A stretch of 64,000 nt of DNA from Candidatus Kurthia intestinigallinarum (GTDB taxonomy: Bacteria; Bacillota; Bacilli; Bacillales_A; Planococcaceae), in assembly GCF_003991225.1 (NCBI RefSeq), contig NZ_JTFC01000015.1, positions 1 to 64,000 on the forward strand, written 5' to 3'. Both the position numbers and the translations under genes were made by a program. Position 1 is the stretch's first letter. Every line of letters starts with the position of its first letter. Under the pieces are notes generated by a model. It was not told the origin of the DNA. It did no database searches and saw only the letters and a program-made list of their open reading frames with translations. Positions 42,849 to 51,563 of the stretch are shown here, in pieces.

Positions 42849-43763
42849 ATGATAGAACAAACTTGGGGCATCCGAACCGAAAAGAAAAAGGTTATACGCG
42901 ATAGTGAGAAAAAAATCTATGCTATTCGTGATATAGAAGGAGACGAGTGGATTGTAAAAGGAGAAAAAGCACCACTTTGGCAGGTAGAGCAACAGGCACA
43001 ATTTGCAAATAAATTGATAGGGATTTTACCGGTGCCTAGGTATAAAAAAACACAAGATGAGGTATATGCAGTAGCAAAAGATGGCCTCACTTGGACGATA
43101 GAAACACGTCAGTTTGGACGAGAAGTAAATCATTTAACAGATAGTATGCTTCTATCAATGGCCACGATGCTTGGAAAACTGCATGCAGAATCACTTCGTC
43201 AATCGTACCGTTTTCACCGAGCGACGTCTTGGAGTCTATTTGGTGGTAATGCAACGGAGGCAATTGGGGATTATGATGAAAATGAGCTAAGCTTTTTAGA
43301 AATGAAGGCAGCGTACGGGCAAGAAAATATTTTTGAAGAAATTGAAACACAGTATTTAGCACATCGTACATACTTGAAGAATTGTTGGAAGCGTCTGCCG
43401 ATAGCTGCTGTGCAAGGGGATTTTTGTCATTATAATATGTTATTTGATGGAGACTGTGTGCAAAGTGTTTTTGACTTTAATTTAGCTGGCGATGAGCGCC
43501 TGTTAAATGAGTGCATTGCGGTAGCTGTCTATTGCTGTTGGCATGTGGAATCGGACAGCATGTTTTCGGCTGAGGAGCGTTACACATTATTTACGGAGGC
43601 GTATCAAAAGTATCGTGTATGGACAAAGGAGGAGCGAGCCGTCGCGAAGCGTCTGAAAGCGATTATTCGTGCATTCCGTTATGACCGCGTGGCTAGAGGA
43701 ATCGAAAATGTAGCTAATAGGCATTTATTTTTAGAAGAGACGTTACAAATTTTAAAGACATAA
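42849..43763 (+). CDS. Aminoglycoside phosphotransferase-family (APH) kinase-like protein
   Basis: A protein of 304 residues. The kinase-like catalytic loop appears as VQGDFCHYNMLFDGD (normally HGDxxxxN, here Q replaces the first His) and the metal-binding DxD motif as SVFDFNLAG. The family phosphorylates small molecules such as choline, homoserine, methylthioribose or antibiotics. The start is the ATG after AAAGGAAGAAGTGAAAA; an upstream ATG at 42804 lacks a ribosome binding site. The substrate is unknown and resistance is not implied. Its end abuts repeat element B. Confidence 0.78.
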   Translation: MIEQTWGIRTEKKKVIRDSEKKIYAIRDIEGDEWIVKGEKAPLWQVEQQAQFANKLIGILPVPRYKKTQDEVYAVAKDGLTWTIETRQFGREVNHLTDSMLLSMATMLGKLHAESLRQSYRFHRATSWSLFGGNATEAIGDYDENELSFLEMKAAYGQENIFEEIETQYLAHRTYLKNCWKRLPIAAVQGDFCHYNMLFDGDCVQSVFDFNLAGDERLLNECIAVAVYCCWHVESDSMFSAEERYTLFTEAYQKYRVWTKEERAVAKRLKAIIRAFRYDRVARGIENVANRHLFLEETLQILKT

Positions 43764-43764
43764 T

Positions 43765-43901
43765 AAAGAGGCTGGGACAAAACAAGTCATTTTCCTTTTT
43801 TAGCGTTCGCAACGAAAAACCGGAATCGCGCTATAGCGCGGTTCCGGTTTTTCTTATGCTCATAGGAACGGTTGTTTTTATACGTATGTCAAAGCCTCTT
43901 T
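43765..43901 (+). repeat. Short repeat element with terminator hairpin, copy B
   Basis: Starts AAAGAGGCTGGGACAAAAC and ends GTCAAAGCCTCTTT; the internal CCGGAATCGCGC...GCGCGGTTCCGG hairpin has T-runs on both sides. It fills the space between two convergent genes. Confidence 0.78.
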
Positions 43902-43908
43902 ATAGTTA

Positions 43909-44748
43909 TTATTTAAAATAATCTGGCTGCCAGAAGCCTTTAAATTCAGCATCTGTTTCGATTAATTTTTGGAAGCTATCAGTTTTATAGGCGGCCGTTA
44001 AATCTTTTACAAATTGTTTATCTTGATCCTCTGTGCGAACAGCAATTAAATTTTGGTATTCAAATGGCGGGTCCTCTAGTAATAGACTATCATCTAAGCT
44101 GCGGTCGGCTGCTAAAATATAATTGCCATTTACGAGTGCGAAATCAACATCACTAATGACGCGAGCCAATTGGGCTTGCTCAACTTCCACAAATTTAATA
44201 TTGATATGATAGTCTTTAACATCATGCTTACTAACAGTTAATGGCTCATAATCTTTCTTGAGTGTCACGAAATCAAGTTGTTCTAATAAACGAAGAGCGC
44301 GTGCAAAGTTTGGTGGATCATTAGGAATCGCAATTTTATATTCTTTGTTTTTATCTAAATTTTTTAATGAATCATAGCGGTCTGAGTAAAGACCCATCGG
44401 TGCAGTCGGAACTTTGATAGTTTCGGTTAAATCGACATTATTTTCTTTAATAAAATTTTTGAAATATGCCGTATGTTGATAAATATCGGCATCTAGTGAT
44501 CCTTCAGCAAGGGCAAAATTCACTTCATTACCACTTGTAAATTCTTTGTATTCAATAGTGTAGCCTTGTTTCTTTAGAATTGGCTCAATCCCTTTACGTA
44601 CTTGATCACTATATGGTCCTGGGGTAAAGCCAATGCGGATTGTTTTTGTATCATCTGCACTAGCTTTATTGTCGCTTGATGTCTTGCCGCAAGCAGCGAG
44701 CACCGCTAAAAGTACAATACTTAATAAAATGGTTACAATTTTCTTCAT
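43909..44748 (-). CDS. metQ: Methionine-type ABC transporter substrate-binding lipoprotein (MetQ/NlpA)
   Basis: A protein of 279 residues with signal peptide and lipobox LLAVLAAC (Cys20). The NlpA fold shows in IRIGFTPGPYSDQVRKGIEPILKKQGY, TSGNEVNFALAEGSLDADIYQHTAYF and AIPNDPPNFARALRLLEQ. Members bind methionine or related sulfur compounds. Its permease and ATPase lie in the divergent operon (50112-51552), so the transporter is split over a shared control region. The leader holds one copy of the hairpin motif plus a terminator, so expression is probably attenuated. The ATG follows AAGGAGGATATGAAGA. Confidence 0.88.
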   Translation of the reverse strand: MKKIVTILLSIVLLAVLAACGKTSSDNKASADDTKTIRIGFTPGPYSDQVRKGIEPILKKQGYTIEYKEFTSGNEVNFALAEGSLDADIYQHTAYFKNFIKENNVDLTETIKVPTAPMGLYSDRYDSLKNLDKNKEYKIAIPNDPPNFARALRLLEQLDFVTLKKDYEPLTVSKHDVKDYHINIKFVEVEQAQLARVISDVDFALVNGNYILAADRSLDDSLLLEDPPFEYQNLIAVRTEDQDKQFVKDLTAAYKTDSFQKLIETDAEFKGFWQPDYFK

Positions 44749-44773
44749 TCTTCATATCCTCCTTAATTTGGGT

Positions 44774-44889
44774 AAAATAAAAGAGGCACTATATGTAAAA
44801 ACATACGTGCCTCCGGTAGTCCGGTCGGAAATATAAGTTAGCCGATAGGAATTAAAGAGTATTCTAGCAAGTAATAGAAAAATTAGCAA
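44774..44889 (-). promoter_or_regulatory. metQ promoter and attenuator leader (motif copy R4 with terminator)
   Basis: On the minus strand TTGCTA and TAGAAT, 17 bases apart, form a promoter (44861-44889). The transcript then carries GACCGGACTACCGG (44813-44826), whose CCGG-ACTA-CCGG hairpin overlaps the base of a terminator stem, GAGGCACGTATGT / ACATATAGTGCCTC (44783-44814), with a T-run. The metQ ribosome binding site follows. The overlap implies mutually exclusive folds. Confidence 0.65.
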
Positions 44890-44922
44890 TGATTATTTTT
44901 TAAAATATTTTTTAATTCATAC

Positions 44923-45135
44923 TTGACCAATGGGTATTATTCGTTTAATCTATGAAGCATAAGAATTTTACAGTGACTGGACAACCAGAGCTCTTAACCG
45001 ACACATTTGATGCGATTTGTTAAGAGCTCTTTTTGTTTTCTTAATTAAATATTTATAGCGACTGGACCACCGGAGCTCTTCTCATAATAGAAGGGCTCCG
45101 ATTGTGTTTTACGGACTAGACAACTAGCCGTAATC
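44923..45135 (+). promoter_or_regulatory. Sulfur operon promoter and leader with three tandem hairpin motifs
   Basis: TTGACC (44923-44928), 17 bases, and TAATCT (44946-44951) form the promoter. The leader holds R1 GACTGGACAACCAG (44975-44988), overlapping a 12-bp terminator (44987-45036); R2 GACTGGACCACCGG (45060-45073), overlapping a second hairpin (45071-45100, weak T-run); and R3 GACTAGACAACTAG (45114-45127) inside a TTACGG/CCGTAA stem just before the ribosome binding site. Stems vary while pairing is kept and the ACNA loop is constant. Confidence 0.65.
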
Positions 45136-45154
45136 ATAGAAAGGAGAGGATGGA

Positions 45155-46582
45155 ATGACAGCAATTAAAGGTGCGGGCCATGTTTGGCTAGATGGGAAGC
45201 AAGTAACTAATTTAGCAGAGCATGCAGCGTTTAAAGGGACTTTTCAAACGATTCAAGAATTATTAGCACGTATTGATGACGAGCCGGTTGGTTATAAGGA
45301 TGCCAAACTTGGTAAGTATGTACATCAGGCATTTTCAATTCCGACAACTAAAGAGCAATTGTTAGAAAAACGTGCAGCTTTTGAGGCATGGAGTATACAA
45401 AGTTTTGGCATGATGAGCCGGTTATCCGATTATGCTTATGCATTGATTACCGGATACTACATAGACCGCGAGCAGTTTGCACAGTATGATGCGACATTTC
45501 CCCAAAAAATAGAAAGGTATTATGAGCAATTAAAATCAGAGCGCCGTTTGCTAACGACAGCTATTGCTGATCCACAAATTGATCGTTCGAAGCCACTGAC
45601 AGAGCGCCCTGAGCATGCGCTACTACATGTTGTAGAAGAAACAACAGATGGTATTTACGTAAGTGGTGCAAAAATGATTGCGACAGGCGCCCCTTATGTT
45701 GACGATATTTTAGTAAATACACCCTATAGTAAAGCAGAAGAGCAAGAGAAGTTTGCTAATTTCTTTATTGTATCTACACAGTCACCAGGACTTGAAATTA
45801 TTTGCCGTAAAAGTCATGCGGCGCAGGATTTGGCATTATATCCGCTTGCTAGTCAATTTGATGAAATGGATGCAGTAGTCGTATTTAATCGTGTATTTAT
45901 CCCGAATGACCGCATTTTCATACGCGGCAATGCAGAGGGAGTAGTAAAAGCGCATCGTCATCAGCAGTTAAATGAGTTAGCACATTATCAAACGGTCATT
46001 CGTTTATTGACGAAATTAAAATTTGTGGCAGGTGTAACGACGGCGGTTGCTGAAAGTATTCGCGTAACAGAATTTTTAAATGTTCAGCAAAAAGTGGGCG
46101 AACTGTACATGCAGGTAGATACAATTGAAGCATTGCTACACACCTCGGAAACGAATGGATTTGTGCAAGAGAATGGTGTTTTTACACCAAGTGCTGTACA
46201 ACTACAAGTCGTACGAAATCTTGGAACGAGTTATTATAGTCGCGCGATTAGTATTTTAAAGGAAATTGGGGCAGGTGGATTTACACAGCTACCGTCCACA
46301 TTAATCGAACGTTTTGAAGATGAAGCATTACAAAAGCAACTTGAAACATATTATGTCGGCGCTGCGAGTTCAGCAAAACAAAAAACGGCTCTTTTCCGTA
46401 TTGGGTGGGAACTTGTAGGAAGTGAACTAGGGAGTCGTCATGATTTATATGAACGCTTTTATACAGGCGACCCATTCCGTATCCAATCTTTATTTTTTGA
46501 AAATTATGATAAATTACCGCTTGATGATTATTTAGATACATTTTTAACGAAAATTCAGCAACGAGAGGAGTTGCTTTTATGA
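45155..46582 (+). CDS. HpaB-family FADH2-dependent monooxygenase, first copy
   Basis: A protein of 475 residues of the 4-hydroxyphenylacetate 3-hydroxylase (HpaB) family. Visible family segments are GHVWLDGKQVTNLAEHAAFKG at the N-terminus, ISxGAK-like VSGAKMIATGAPYVDDILV in the centre and RHDLYERFYTGDPFR near the end. HpaB enzymes hydroxylate using reduced flavin from a partner reductase. It leads the organosulfur operon after AAAGGAGAGGATGGA. In this context it probably oxidises an aromatic or other sulfur compound rather than hydroxyphenylacetate. It overlaps the next, paralogous gene by four bases. Confidence 0.83.
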   Translation: MTAIKGAGHVWLDGKQVTNLAEHAAFKGTFQTIQELLARIDDEPVGYKDAKLGKYVHQAFSIPTTKEQLLEKRAAFEAWSIQSFGMMSRLSDYAYALITGYYIDREQFAQYDATFPQKIERYYEQLKSERRLLTTAIADPQIDRSKPLTERPEHALLHVVEETTDGIYVSGAKMIATGAPYVDDILVNTPYSKAEEQEKFANFFIVSTQSPGLEIICRKSHAAQDLALYPLASQFDEMDAVVVFNRVFIPNDRIFIRGNAEGVVKAHRHQQLNELAHYQTVIRLLTKLKFVAGVTTAVAESIRVTEFLNVQQKVGELYMQVDTIEALLHTSETNGFVQENGVFTPSAVQLQVVRNLGTSYYSRAISILKEIGAGGFTQLPSTLIERFEDEALQKQLETYYVGAASSAKQKTALFRIGWELVGSELGSRHDLYERFYTGDPFRIQSLFFENYDKLPLDDYLDTFLTKIQQREELLL

Positions 46583-47949
46583 CAGCTTGGCTAGAACGTT
46601 TAAATGATGGACGAAATGTTTGGTACGGTACAGAAAAGGTAGAGCATTTGGCATCGCATCATGCATTTAAAGGCACAGTGGCCACAATTGAAAAATTACT
46701 TACATTATCAAATGAAGCATTATATATAGAGGGGAGACATGCTTCGTTTCATATTCCTAAAAATATAGAGCAACTACAGAAAAAGCAGCATGCCTATGAG
46801 ATTTGGGTGGATGAGACTTTTGGAATGATGAGCCGTCTATCCGAATATTCGAGAGAAATTGAAACAGGATGGTACGCAAATCGACGTCAGATTGCTACAT
46901 ATATTCCACATTTTGAGGAGAAAATCATACGGCGTTATAACGATTCCAAAGAGCACGAATTACTATCAACTGCAGCGGCACAGGATCTACAGCGTAAACG
47001 TAGTCAATCTGCAGTTGAAGTGGCTAGTGGACAGCTTCGGATTGTGAAAAAAACAGAAGAAGGCGTAATTGTACGCGGTGCAAAAACGATTGCGACAGCT
47101 GCACCATATGTAGATGAATACATTATTTCATCATTTCACCCACGTAGTGCTGAACAAAAATCGTTGGCTAATATTTTCCTGATTCCAGCGAATTTAGCGG
47201 GTCTACAAATTATTAGCCGCGCTTCCTTTGCAAGTGACGATAAAGTAAATCAGCCACTTAGTGCACGATTTGATGAAATGGATGCGGTGTTGCTTTTTGA
47301 AGACGTACTCATCCCATGGGAATATGTGCTAGTACACGAGGACCCGGAAGCGGCTTGGAAATTGCAGCAAGATCCTGTAGCGGGGGCACTAAGTCAGCAT
47401 CAAACAGTAGTAAGACTTGTGCGTAAGTTGACAGCAGTAGCGGCACTTGCGAATCGTTTAGCAAGTGAGGCGGATATTACGTCTTTCTTACATGTTCAAA
47501 ATGAATTAGCAACGCTATTCTCACAAATTGAGGTCATTAAGGCCTTACTTCAAACAGCTCAGCAAACAGGGCAATTAATTAACGGTGTATATTTACCGAA
47601 CAAGCAATATTTGGCGACTGCACGAAATTTAGGAACGACCTATTATCCGAAAGCGATTGAAATTATTCAAAAACTAAGTGCATCAGGCTTACTTCAAGCA
47701 CCTGCGACACTTGAATTATTTGATGTACATCCAGAATGGCATTCCTATTTTGAAGGTGCCTCATTGAATGGATATGATCGCACATTATTGAATAAGGTAG
47801 CATGGGATTTAGTTGGCAGTCAGCTCGGAGCACGCCATGAATTATATGAGCGTTTTTATTCGGGAGACCCCGTAAGAACCTATGCGAATTACTATAAACA
47901 ACATACAAAAAAAGAGGCATGGCAACAATTTGCTACGTCTATCTTATAG
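46579..47949 (+). CDS. HpaB-family FADH2-dependent monooxygenase, second copy
   Basis: A protein of 456 residues paralogous to the preceding one over its whole length (GRNVWYGTEKVEHLASHHAFKG, VRGAKTIATAAPYVDEYI, RHELYERFYSGDPVR). The ATG overlaps the previous stop (ATGA), with GAGAGGAG upstream. The two clearly arose by duplication and have diverged, which suggests a heteromeric enzyme or two substrates. Its reductase is not in the operon. It is followed 12 bases later by ssuD. Confidence 0.82.
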   Translation: MTAWLERLNDGRNVWYGTEKVEHLASHHAFKGTVATIEKLLTLSNEALYIEGRHASFHIPKNIEQLQKKQHAYEIWVDETFGMMSRLSEYSREIETGWYANRRQIATYIPHFEEKIIRRYNDSKEHELLSTAAAQDLQRKRSQSAVEVASGQLRIVKKTEEGVIVRGAKTIATAAPYVDEYIISSFHPRSAEQKSLANIFLIPANLAGLQIISRASFASDDKVNQPLSARFDEMDAVLLFEDVLIPWEYVLVHEDPEAAWKLQQDPVAGALSQHQTVVRLVRKLTAVAALANRLASEADITSFLHVQNELATLFSQIEVIKALLQTAQQTGQLINGVYLPNKQYLATARNLGTTYYPKAIEIIQKLSASGLLQAPATLELFDVHPEWHSYFEGASLNGYDRTLLNKVAWDLVGSQLGARHELYERFYSGDPVRTYANYYKQHTKKEAWQQFATSIL

Positions 47950-47961
47950 GAGGAATTTATA

Positions 47962-49020
47962 ATGACAAATACACATTTTTACTGGTTTGCACCAACAAAT
48001 GGCGATGGTGAATTTTTAGGAACGGAAAAACCGCAGCGTCCAGCAAATTTAGAAACGATTACGCAAGTAGCACAGGCGGCTGAGGATGCTGGTTTTGAAG
48101 GTATTTTAATTCCAACAGGCGTACCCTATTTAGACTCATGGGCAGTGGGCTCAGCTATCGTTCATCATACGAAAAAAATTCGTCCACTTGTAGCATTCCG
48201 TCCAGGCTTTATTTCACCAACTGTGGCATCTAAACTGGCGGCAACATTGGATCAGTTTTCTGATGGCCGTTTATTAGTAAATGTGGTGACAGGTGGTTCA
48301 CAAACCGAACTCGCAAAAGACGGCGATTATACAGAGCATGGTGAGCGCTATGAACGTACGGGTGAGTTTTTAGATGTGATTAAAAAAACATGGCAGGAAG
48401 ACTCTGTGACGCATAAAGGTGAATTTTTCGAAACAACAGATGCGACGCTATTCCCACCACTTAAACAGCAAGCAGGCATTCCAATTTATTTTGGTGGCTC
48501 TTCTGATATCGCCAAAGAAATTGCGGCCGAGCATGCGGATGTGTTTTTACAATGGGGTGAACCAGTGGCGCGCATTGGTGAACAAATCCAAGATGTAAAG
48601 GCGCGTGCTAAAAAATATGGTCGTACGTTAGAATATGGCATTCGTCTGCATATTGTGGTACGTGATACAGAGGAAGAGGCATGGGCAGCGGCGCATCATA
48701 TTATTAGCCAAATTGATACGGATGTACAGCAGTCGATTCAGCAAATTAAATCGGGCAGTGACTCTGTCGCACAGCAGCGTATGACGGAAATTGCCGCAAA
48801 AACAGACCGCTTCGACAAATATAGCTGGACCGGCATTGGGAAAGTAAGAAAAGGTGCAGGGACCGCAATCGTTGGAACACCAGATCAGGTAAAAGAAGCA
48901 CTTGATGACTATGTCAATGTGGGCATTACACACTTTGTTTTATCTGGCTTCCCACATGCAGAAGAAGCGACACGTTTTGGTAAAGATGTGTTACCGAAGT
49001 TTAATCCAGTAACGGTATAG
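47962..49020 (+). CDS. ssuD: FMNH2-dependent alkanesulfonate monooxygenase (SsuD)
   Basis: A luciferase-like (LLM) monooxygenase of 352 residues. FYWFAPTNGDGEFLGTEK, LDQFSDGRLLVNVVTGGSQTELAKDG and HGERYERTGEFLDVIKK are SsuD hallmarks. It converts alkanesulfonates to aldehyde and sulfite using FMNH2 and oxygen, supplying sulfur during sulfate limitation. A TAGGAGGAATTTATA site precedes it. No SsuE-type reductase and no SsuABC transporter are in the operon; a MetNI-type transporter is there instead. Confidence 0.88.
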   Translation: MTNTHFYWFAPTNGDGEFLGTEKPQRPANLETITQVAQAAEDAGFEGILIPTGVPYLDSWAVGSAIVHHTKKIRPLVAFRPGFISPTVASKLAATLDQFSDGRLLVNVVTGGSQTELAKDGDYTEHGERYERTGEFLDVIKKTWQEDSVTHKGEFFETTDATLFPPLKQQAGIPIYFGGSSDIAKEIAAEHADVFLQWGEPVARIGEQIQDVKARAKKYGRTLEYGIRLHIVVRDTEEEAWAAAHHIISQIDTDVQQSIQQIKSGSDSVAQQRMTEIAAKTDRFDKYSWTGIGKVRKGAGTAIVGTPDQVKEALDDYVNVGITHFVLSGFPHAEEATRFGKDVLPKFNPVTV

Positions 49021-49031
49021 GAGGAATCATT

Positions 49032-50078
49032 ATGAATTTTTTAACATGGGGAGGTAATGTGAGTGGAGGATTTTTACGCTCACATGTTGTACAAGAAAAG
49101 CGTAGCGATATTGCTTACAATATTGAATTGGCACAATTAGCAGATCGATTAGGTGTGGAAGGTATTTTATATCCAGTGCGTTATGTAGGGCGTATTGGCG
49201 GTTCAGCTTCAGACTCAGGACAGCTTGATCCACTTAGTATCATTAGCGCGATGGCGATGAAAACAGAAAAGGTACATTTATTGGCTGCTATATTACCAGG
49301 GTTCATCCATCCCGTAACATTAGCAAAAGCAGGCGCTACATTAGATGTGATTTCTAATGGACGTTTTCATATTAATTTAGTGAGTGGTTGGTTTAAGGCA
49401 GAGCAAGAAGCCTTTGGTATTGAATGGATTCAGCATGCAGATCGTTATCGTCGCTCAGAGGAATATTTACAGGTAGTAAAAGGGTTATGGACGAAGGATA
49501 ATTTTCATTTTGACGGAGACTTTTACAAAATTAATGGTGGAACATTGTCACCAAAACCGATACAAAAACCGTATCCAGCAATTTATCAAGGCGGAAATTC
49601 AGAGGAATCGCAGCGGATTGCGGCAGCAAACTCAGATATTTATTTTATGAATGGTGCGCCAGTTGAAGAACTAATTGAACAAATTGAAGCAGTCCGAGGT
49701 TTTACAAATAAGCGCACAGTAAAATATGCGGTGGCAGCCTATGTGATTGCACGTGAAACAGAGGAAGAGGCACAGCGCGAGTATGCACATATTTTAGAAC
49801 AGGCGGATGAAGCAGCGATTGAACAGTTTAAAAAGAGTAAGGAAACGAAAGGTATGTGGAAAAATGCGAAAGAAATTAGCGATTTTGTTGCCAATAATGA
49901 AGGCTTTCGTGTTGGTCTAATTGGTAGTTATGAACAGGTTGCGGAGAAAATTAAAGCACTTGAAGCGATTGGTATTGAAAAAATTTTAATAGCATTTCGC
50001 CATCCATTGCAAGAATTGCCAGTATTCTATGAACAGGTAGTACCGCGAGTAAATTCTTTCGCATTAAATACCAAGTAA
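49032..50078 (+). CDS. LLM-class FMN-dependent monooxygenase (SfnG/SsuD-like)
   Basis: A protein of 348 residues of the same superfamily as the preceding SsuD but distantly related. Markers are GATLDVISNGRFHINLVSGWFKAEQEAFGIEW and HADRYRRSEEYLQVVKGLW. This pattern is seen in SfnG-type dimethylsulfone monooxygenases and relatives. It probably oxidises a second organosulfur compound, giving a sulfinate or sulfonate that SsuD could then process. A TAGGAGGAATCATT site precedes the ATG. Confidence 0.8.
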   Translation: MNFLTWGGNVSGGFLRSHVVQEKRSDIAYNIELAQLADRLGVEGILYPVRYVGRIGGSASDSGQLDPLSIISAMAMKTEKVHLLAAILPGFIHPVTLAKAGATLDVISNGRFHINLVSGWFKAEQEAFGIEWIQHADRYRRSEEYLQVVKGLWTKDNFHFDGDFYKINGGTLSPKPIQKPYPAIYQGGNSEESQRIAAANSDIYFMNGAPVEELIEQIEAVRGFTNKRTVKYAVAAYVIARETEEEAQREYAHILEQADEAAIEQFKKSKETKGMWKNAKEISDFVANNEGFRVGLIGSYEQVAEKIKALEAIGIEKILIAFRHPLQELPVFYEQVVPRVNSFALNTK

Positions 50079-50111
50079 ATTGATAAGTATACAACAGAAA
50101 GGGTGCTGTGA

Positions 50112-50891
50112 TTGATTACACTAAAAAATGTGAGTAAGGCATATAAGTCGAAAAAATCATCGTTTCAGGCAGTGCATGATACGTCACTTACGGTGAAGCA
50201 GGGGGAGATTTTCGGCATTATTGGATTTAGTGGTGCAGGGAAATCAACGTTACTACGACTCATTAACTTAATTGAACAGCCATCGACAGGTGAAGTCTGG
50301 TTTGATGGTGAAGAATTAACAGCCTTAAAGCCAAAACAACTTGAAAAAAAACGACATGAAATTGGCATGATTTTTCAGCATTTTAATTTATTGCTGAATA
50401 AAACAGTGGTCGGCAATATTGAATTTGCTTTAAAAGCTGCAGGTGTACCTAAAAAGGAACGTGCTGAACGGATTGAGCATATTTTGAACGTTGTTGAATT
50501 AACAGATAAGGCAAAGCACTACCCTTCACAATTAAGTGGTGGCCAAAAACAGCGTGTGGCAATTGCGCGTGCCCTCGTATTAAATCCAAAAGTATTATTA
50601 TGTGATGAACCGACATCTGCCTTAGATCCACAAACAACGGAAAATATTTTAGATTTCTTAAAATCTATTAATGAACAGCTTGGTGTAACACTTGTGGTTG
50701 TGACGCATGAGATGGATGTCGTCAATACATTATGTCACCGAGTTGCAGTGATGGAAGAGGGGCGCGTGCAAGAGGAGTTAGTTTTATCACAAGCACCGAC
50801 TTCAGCAACGACGCGTATTGGTCATTTGCTCGTTGAAAACCGTCGCAAAGAGTCAGCACAAGCGTTGAAAGGAGAGGTCGTACATGTTTGA
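50112..50891 (+). CDS. metN: Methionine-type ABC transporter ATP-binding protein (MetN), lacking the NIL domain
   Basis: An ABC ATPase of 259 residues: Walker A GFSGAGKST, signature LSGGQKQRVAIARAL, Walker B VLLCDEPTSALD and switch VVTHEMDVV. It resembles MetN, but typical MetN is about 340 residues with a C-terminal NIL domain that senses methionine. Here the chain ends soon after the core, so feedback inhibition is probably absent. TTG at 50112 follows AAAGGGTGCTGTGA. It overlaps metI by eight bases. Confidence 0.83.
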   Translation: MITLKNVSKAYKSKKSSFQAVHDTSLTVKQGEIFGIIGFSGAGKSTLLRLINLIEQPSTGEVWFDGEELTALKPKQLEKKRHEIGMIFQHFNLLLNKTVVGNIEFALKAAGVPKKERAERIEHILNVVELTDKAKHYPSQLSGGQKQRVAIARALVLNPKVLLCDEPTSALDPQTTENILDFLKSINEQLGVTLVVVTHEMDVVNTLCHRVAVMEEGRVQEELVLSQAPTSATTRIGHLLVENRRKESAQALKGEVVHV

Positions 50892-51552
50892 TAATATTTT
50901 GCCACTATTACCGGAAATTTATGAGAGTGTTGGACAAACGGCATTGATGGTTAGTTTTTCATTAGTGGCTGCAATTGTTTTAGGGACTCCACTCGGCGTA
51001 TATGTTTTTTTAACGGAGCAAGGCTCAATTCAGCAAAATACGACGGTTAATCGTTTACTTAATATGGTCATTAACTTGATTCGTTCATTTCCATTTATTA
51101 TTTTGCTAGTAGTGCTTATCCCAGTGACACGCATGATTGTTGGTGAAACTGTTGGGCCGCTTGCGGCATCTGTGCCTTTATCTATTGCCGCAATTCCTTA
51201 TTTTGCGCGCCTTGTTGAGCAAGCCTTGAAAGAAGTACCAAAGGGAACAATCGAAGCGGCAATTGCGATCGGCACACCGAAGCATTTAATTATTAAAGAT
51301 GTCTTATTAAACGAAGCGCGCTCGGGTATTTTACTGGCATTAACAGTTACCACAATTAGTTTTATCTCTTACTCTGCAATGGCAGGAATTGTTGGTGGTG
51401 GGGGCATTGGGGATTTAGCAATTCGTTATGGCTATTACCGTTTCCAAACAGACGTCATGCTCTTTATGGTCGTGCTATTAGTGGTCATTGTTCAAGTGAT
51501 TCAATTTGTAGGAAATCAAACTGCTAAAAAACTAGATAAACGAAATGTATAG
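50884..51552 (+). CDS. metI: Methionine-type ABC transporter permease (MetI)
   Basis: A permease of 222 residues with five to six membrane helices. The coupling loop shows as VPKGTIEAAIAIGTPKHLIIKDVLL (EAA motif) and the segment MAGIVGGGGIGDLAIRYGYYRFQ is characteristic of MetI. It partners with MetN, whose gene it overlaps, and with the divergent MetQ. In this operon it likely imports a sulfur compound for the monooxygenases or methionine itself. The ATG follows AAAGGAGAGGTCGTAC. Confidence 0.87.
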   Translation: MFDNILPLLPEIYESVGQTALMVSFSLVAAIVLGTPLGVYVFLTEQGSIQQNTTVNRLLNMVINLIRSFPFIILLVVLIPVTRMIVGETVGPLAASVPLSIAAIPYFARLVEQALKEVPKGTIEAAIAIGTPKHLIIKDVLLNEARSGILLALTVTTISFISYSAMAGIVGGGGIGDLAIRYGYYRFQTDVMLFMVVLLVVIVQVIQFVGNQTAKKLDKRNV

Positions 51553-51563
51553 GAGGACATGAA

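Noticed and set aside
42849-43763. APH-family gene considered as an antibiotic resistance gene
   Set aside because: The catalytic loop departs from resistance enzymes and the family is mostly metabolic; there is no supporting context.
44774-45135. Leaders considered as SAM (S-box) riboswitches or Met T-boxes
   Set aside because: No S-box core, kink-turn sequence or AGGGTGGNACCGCG T-box sequence is present; the repeated unit is far shorter.
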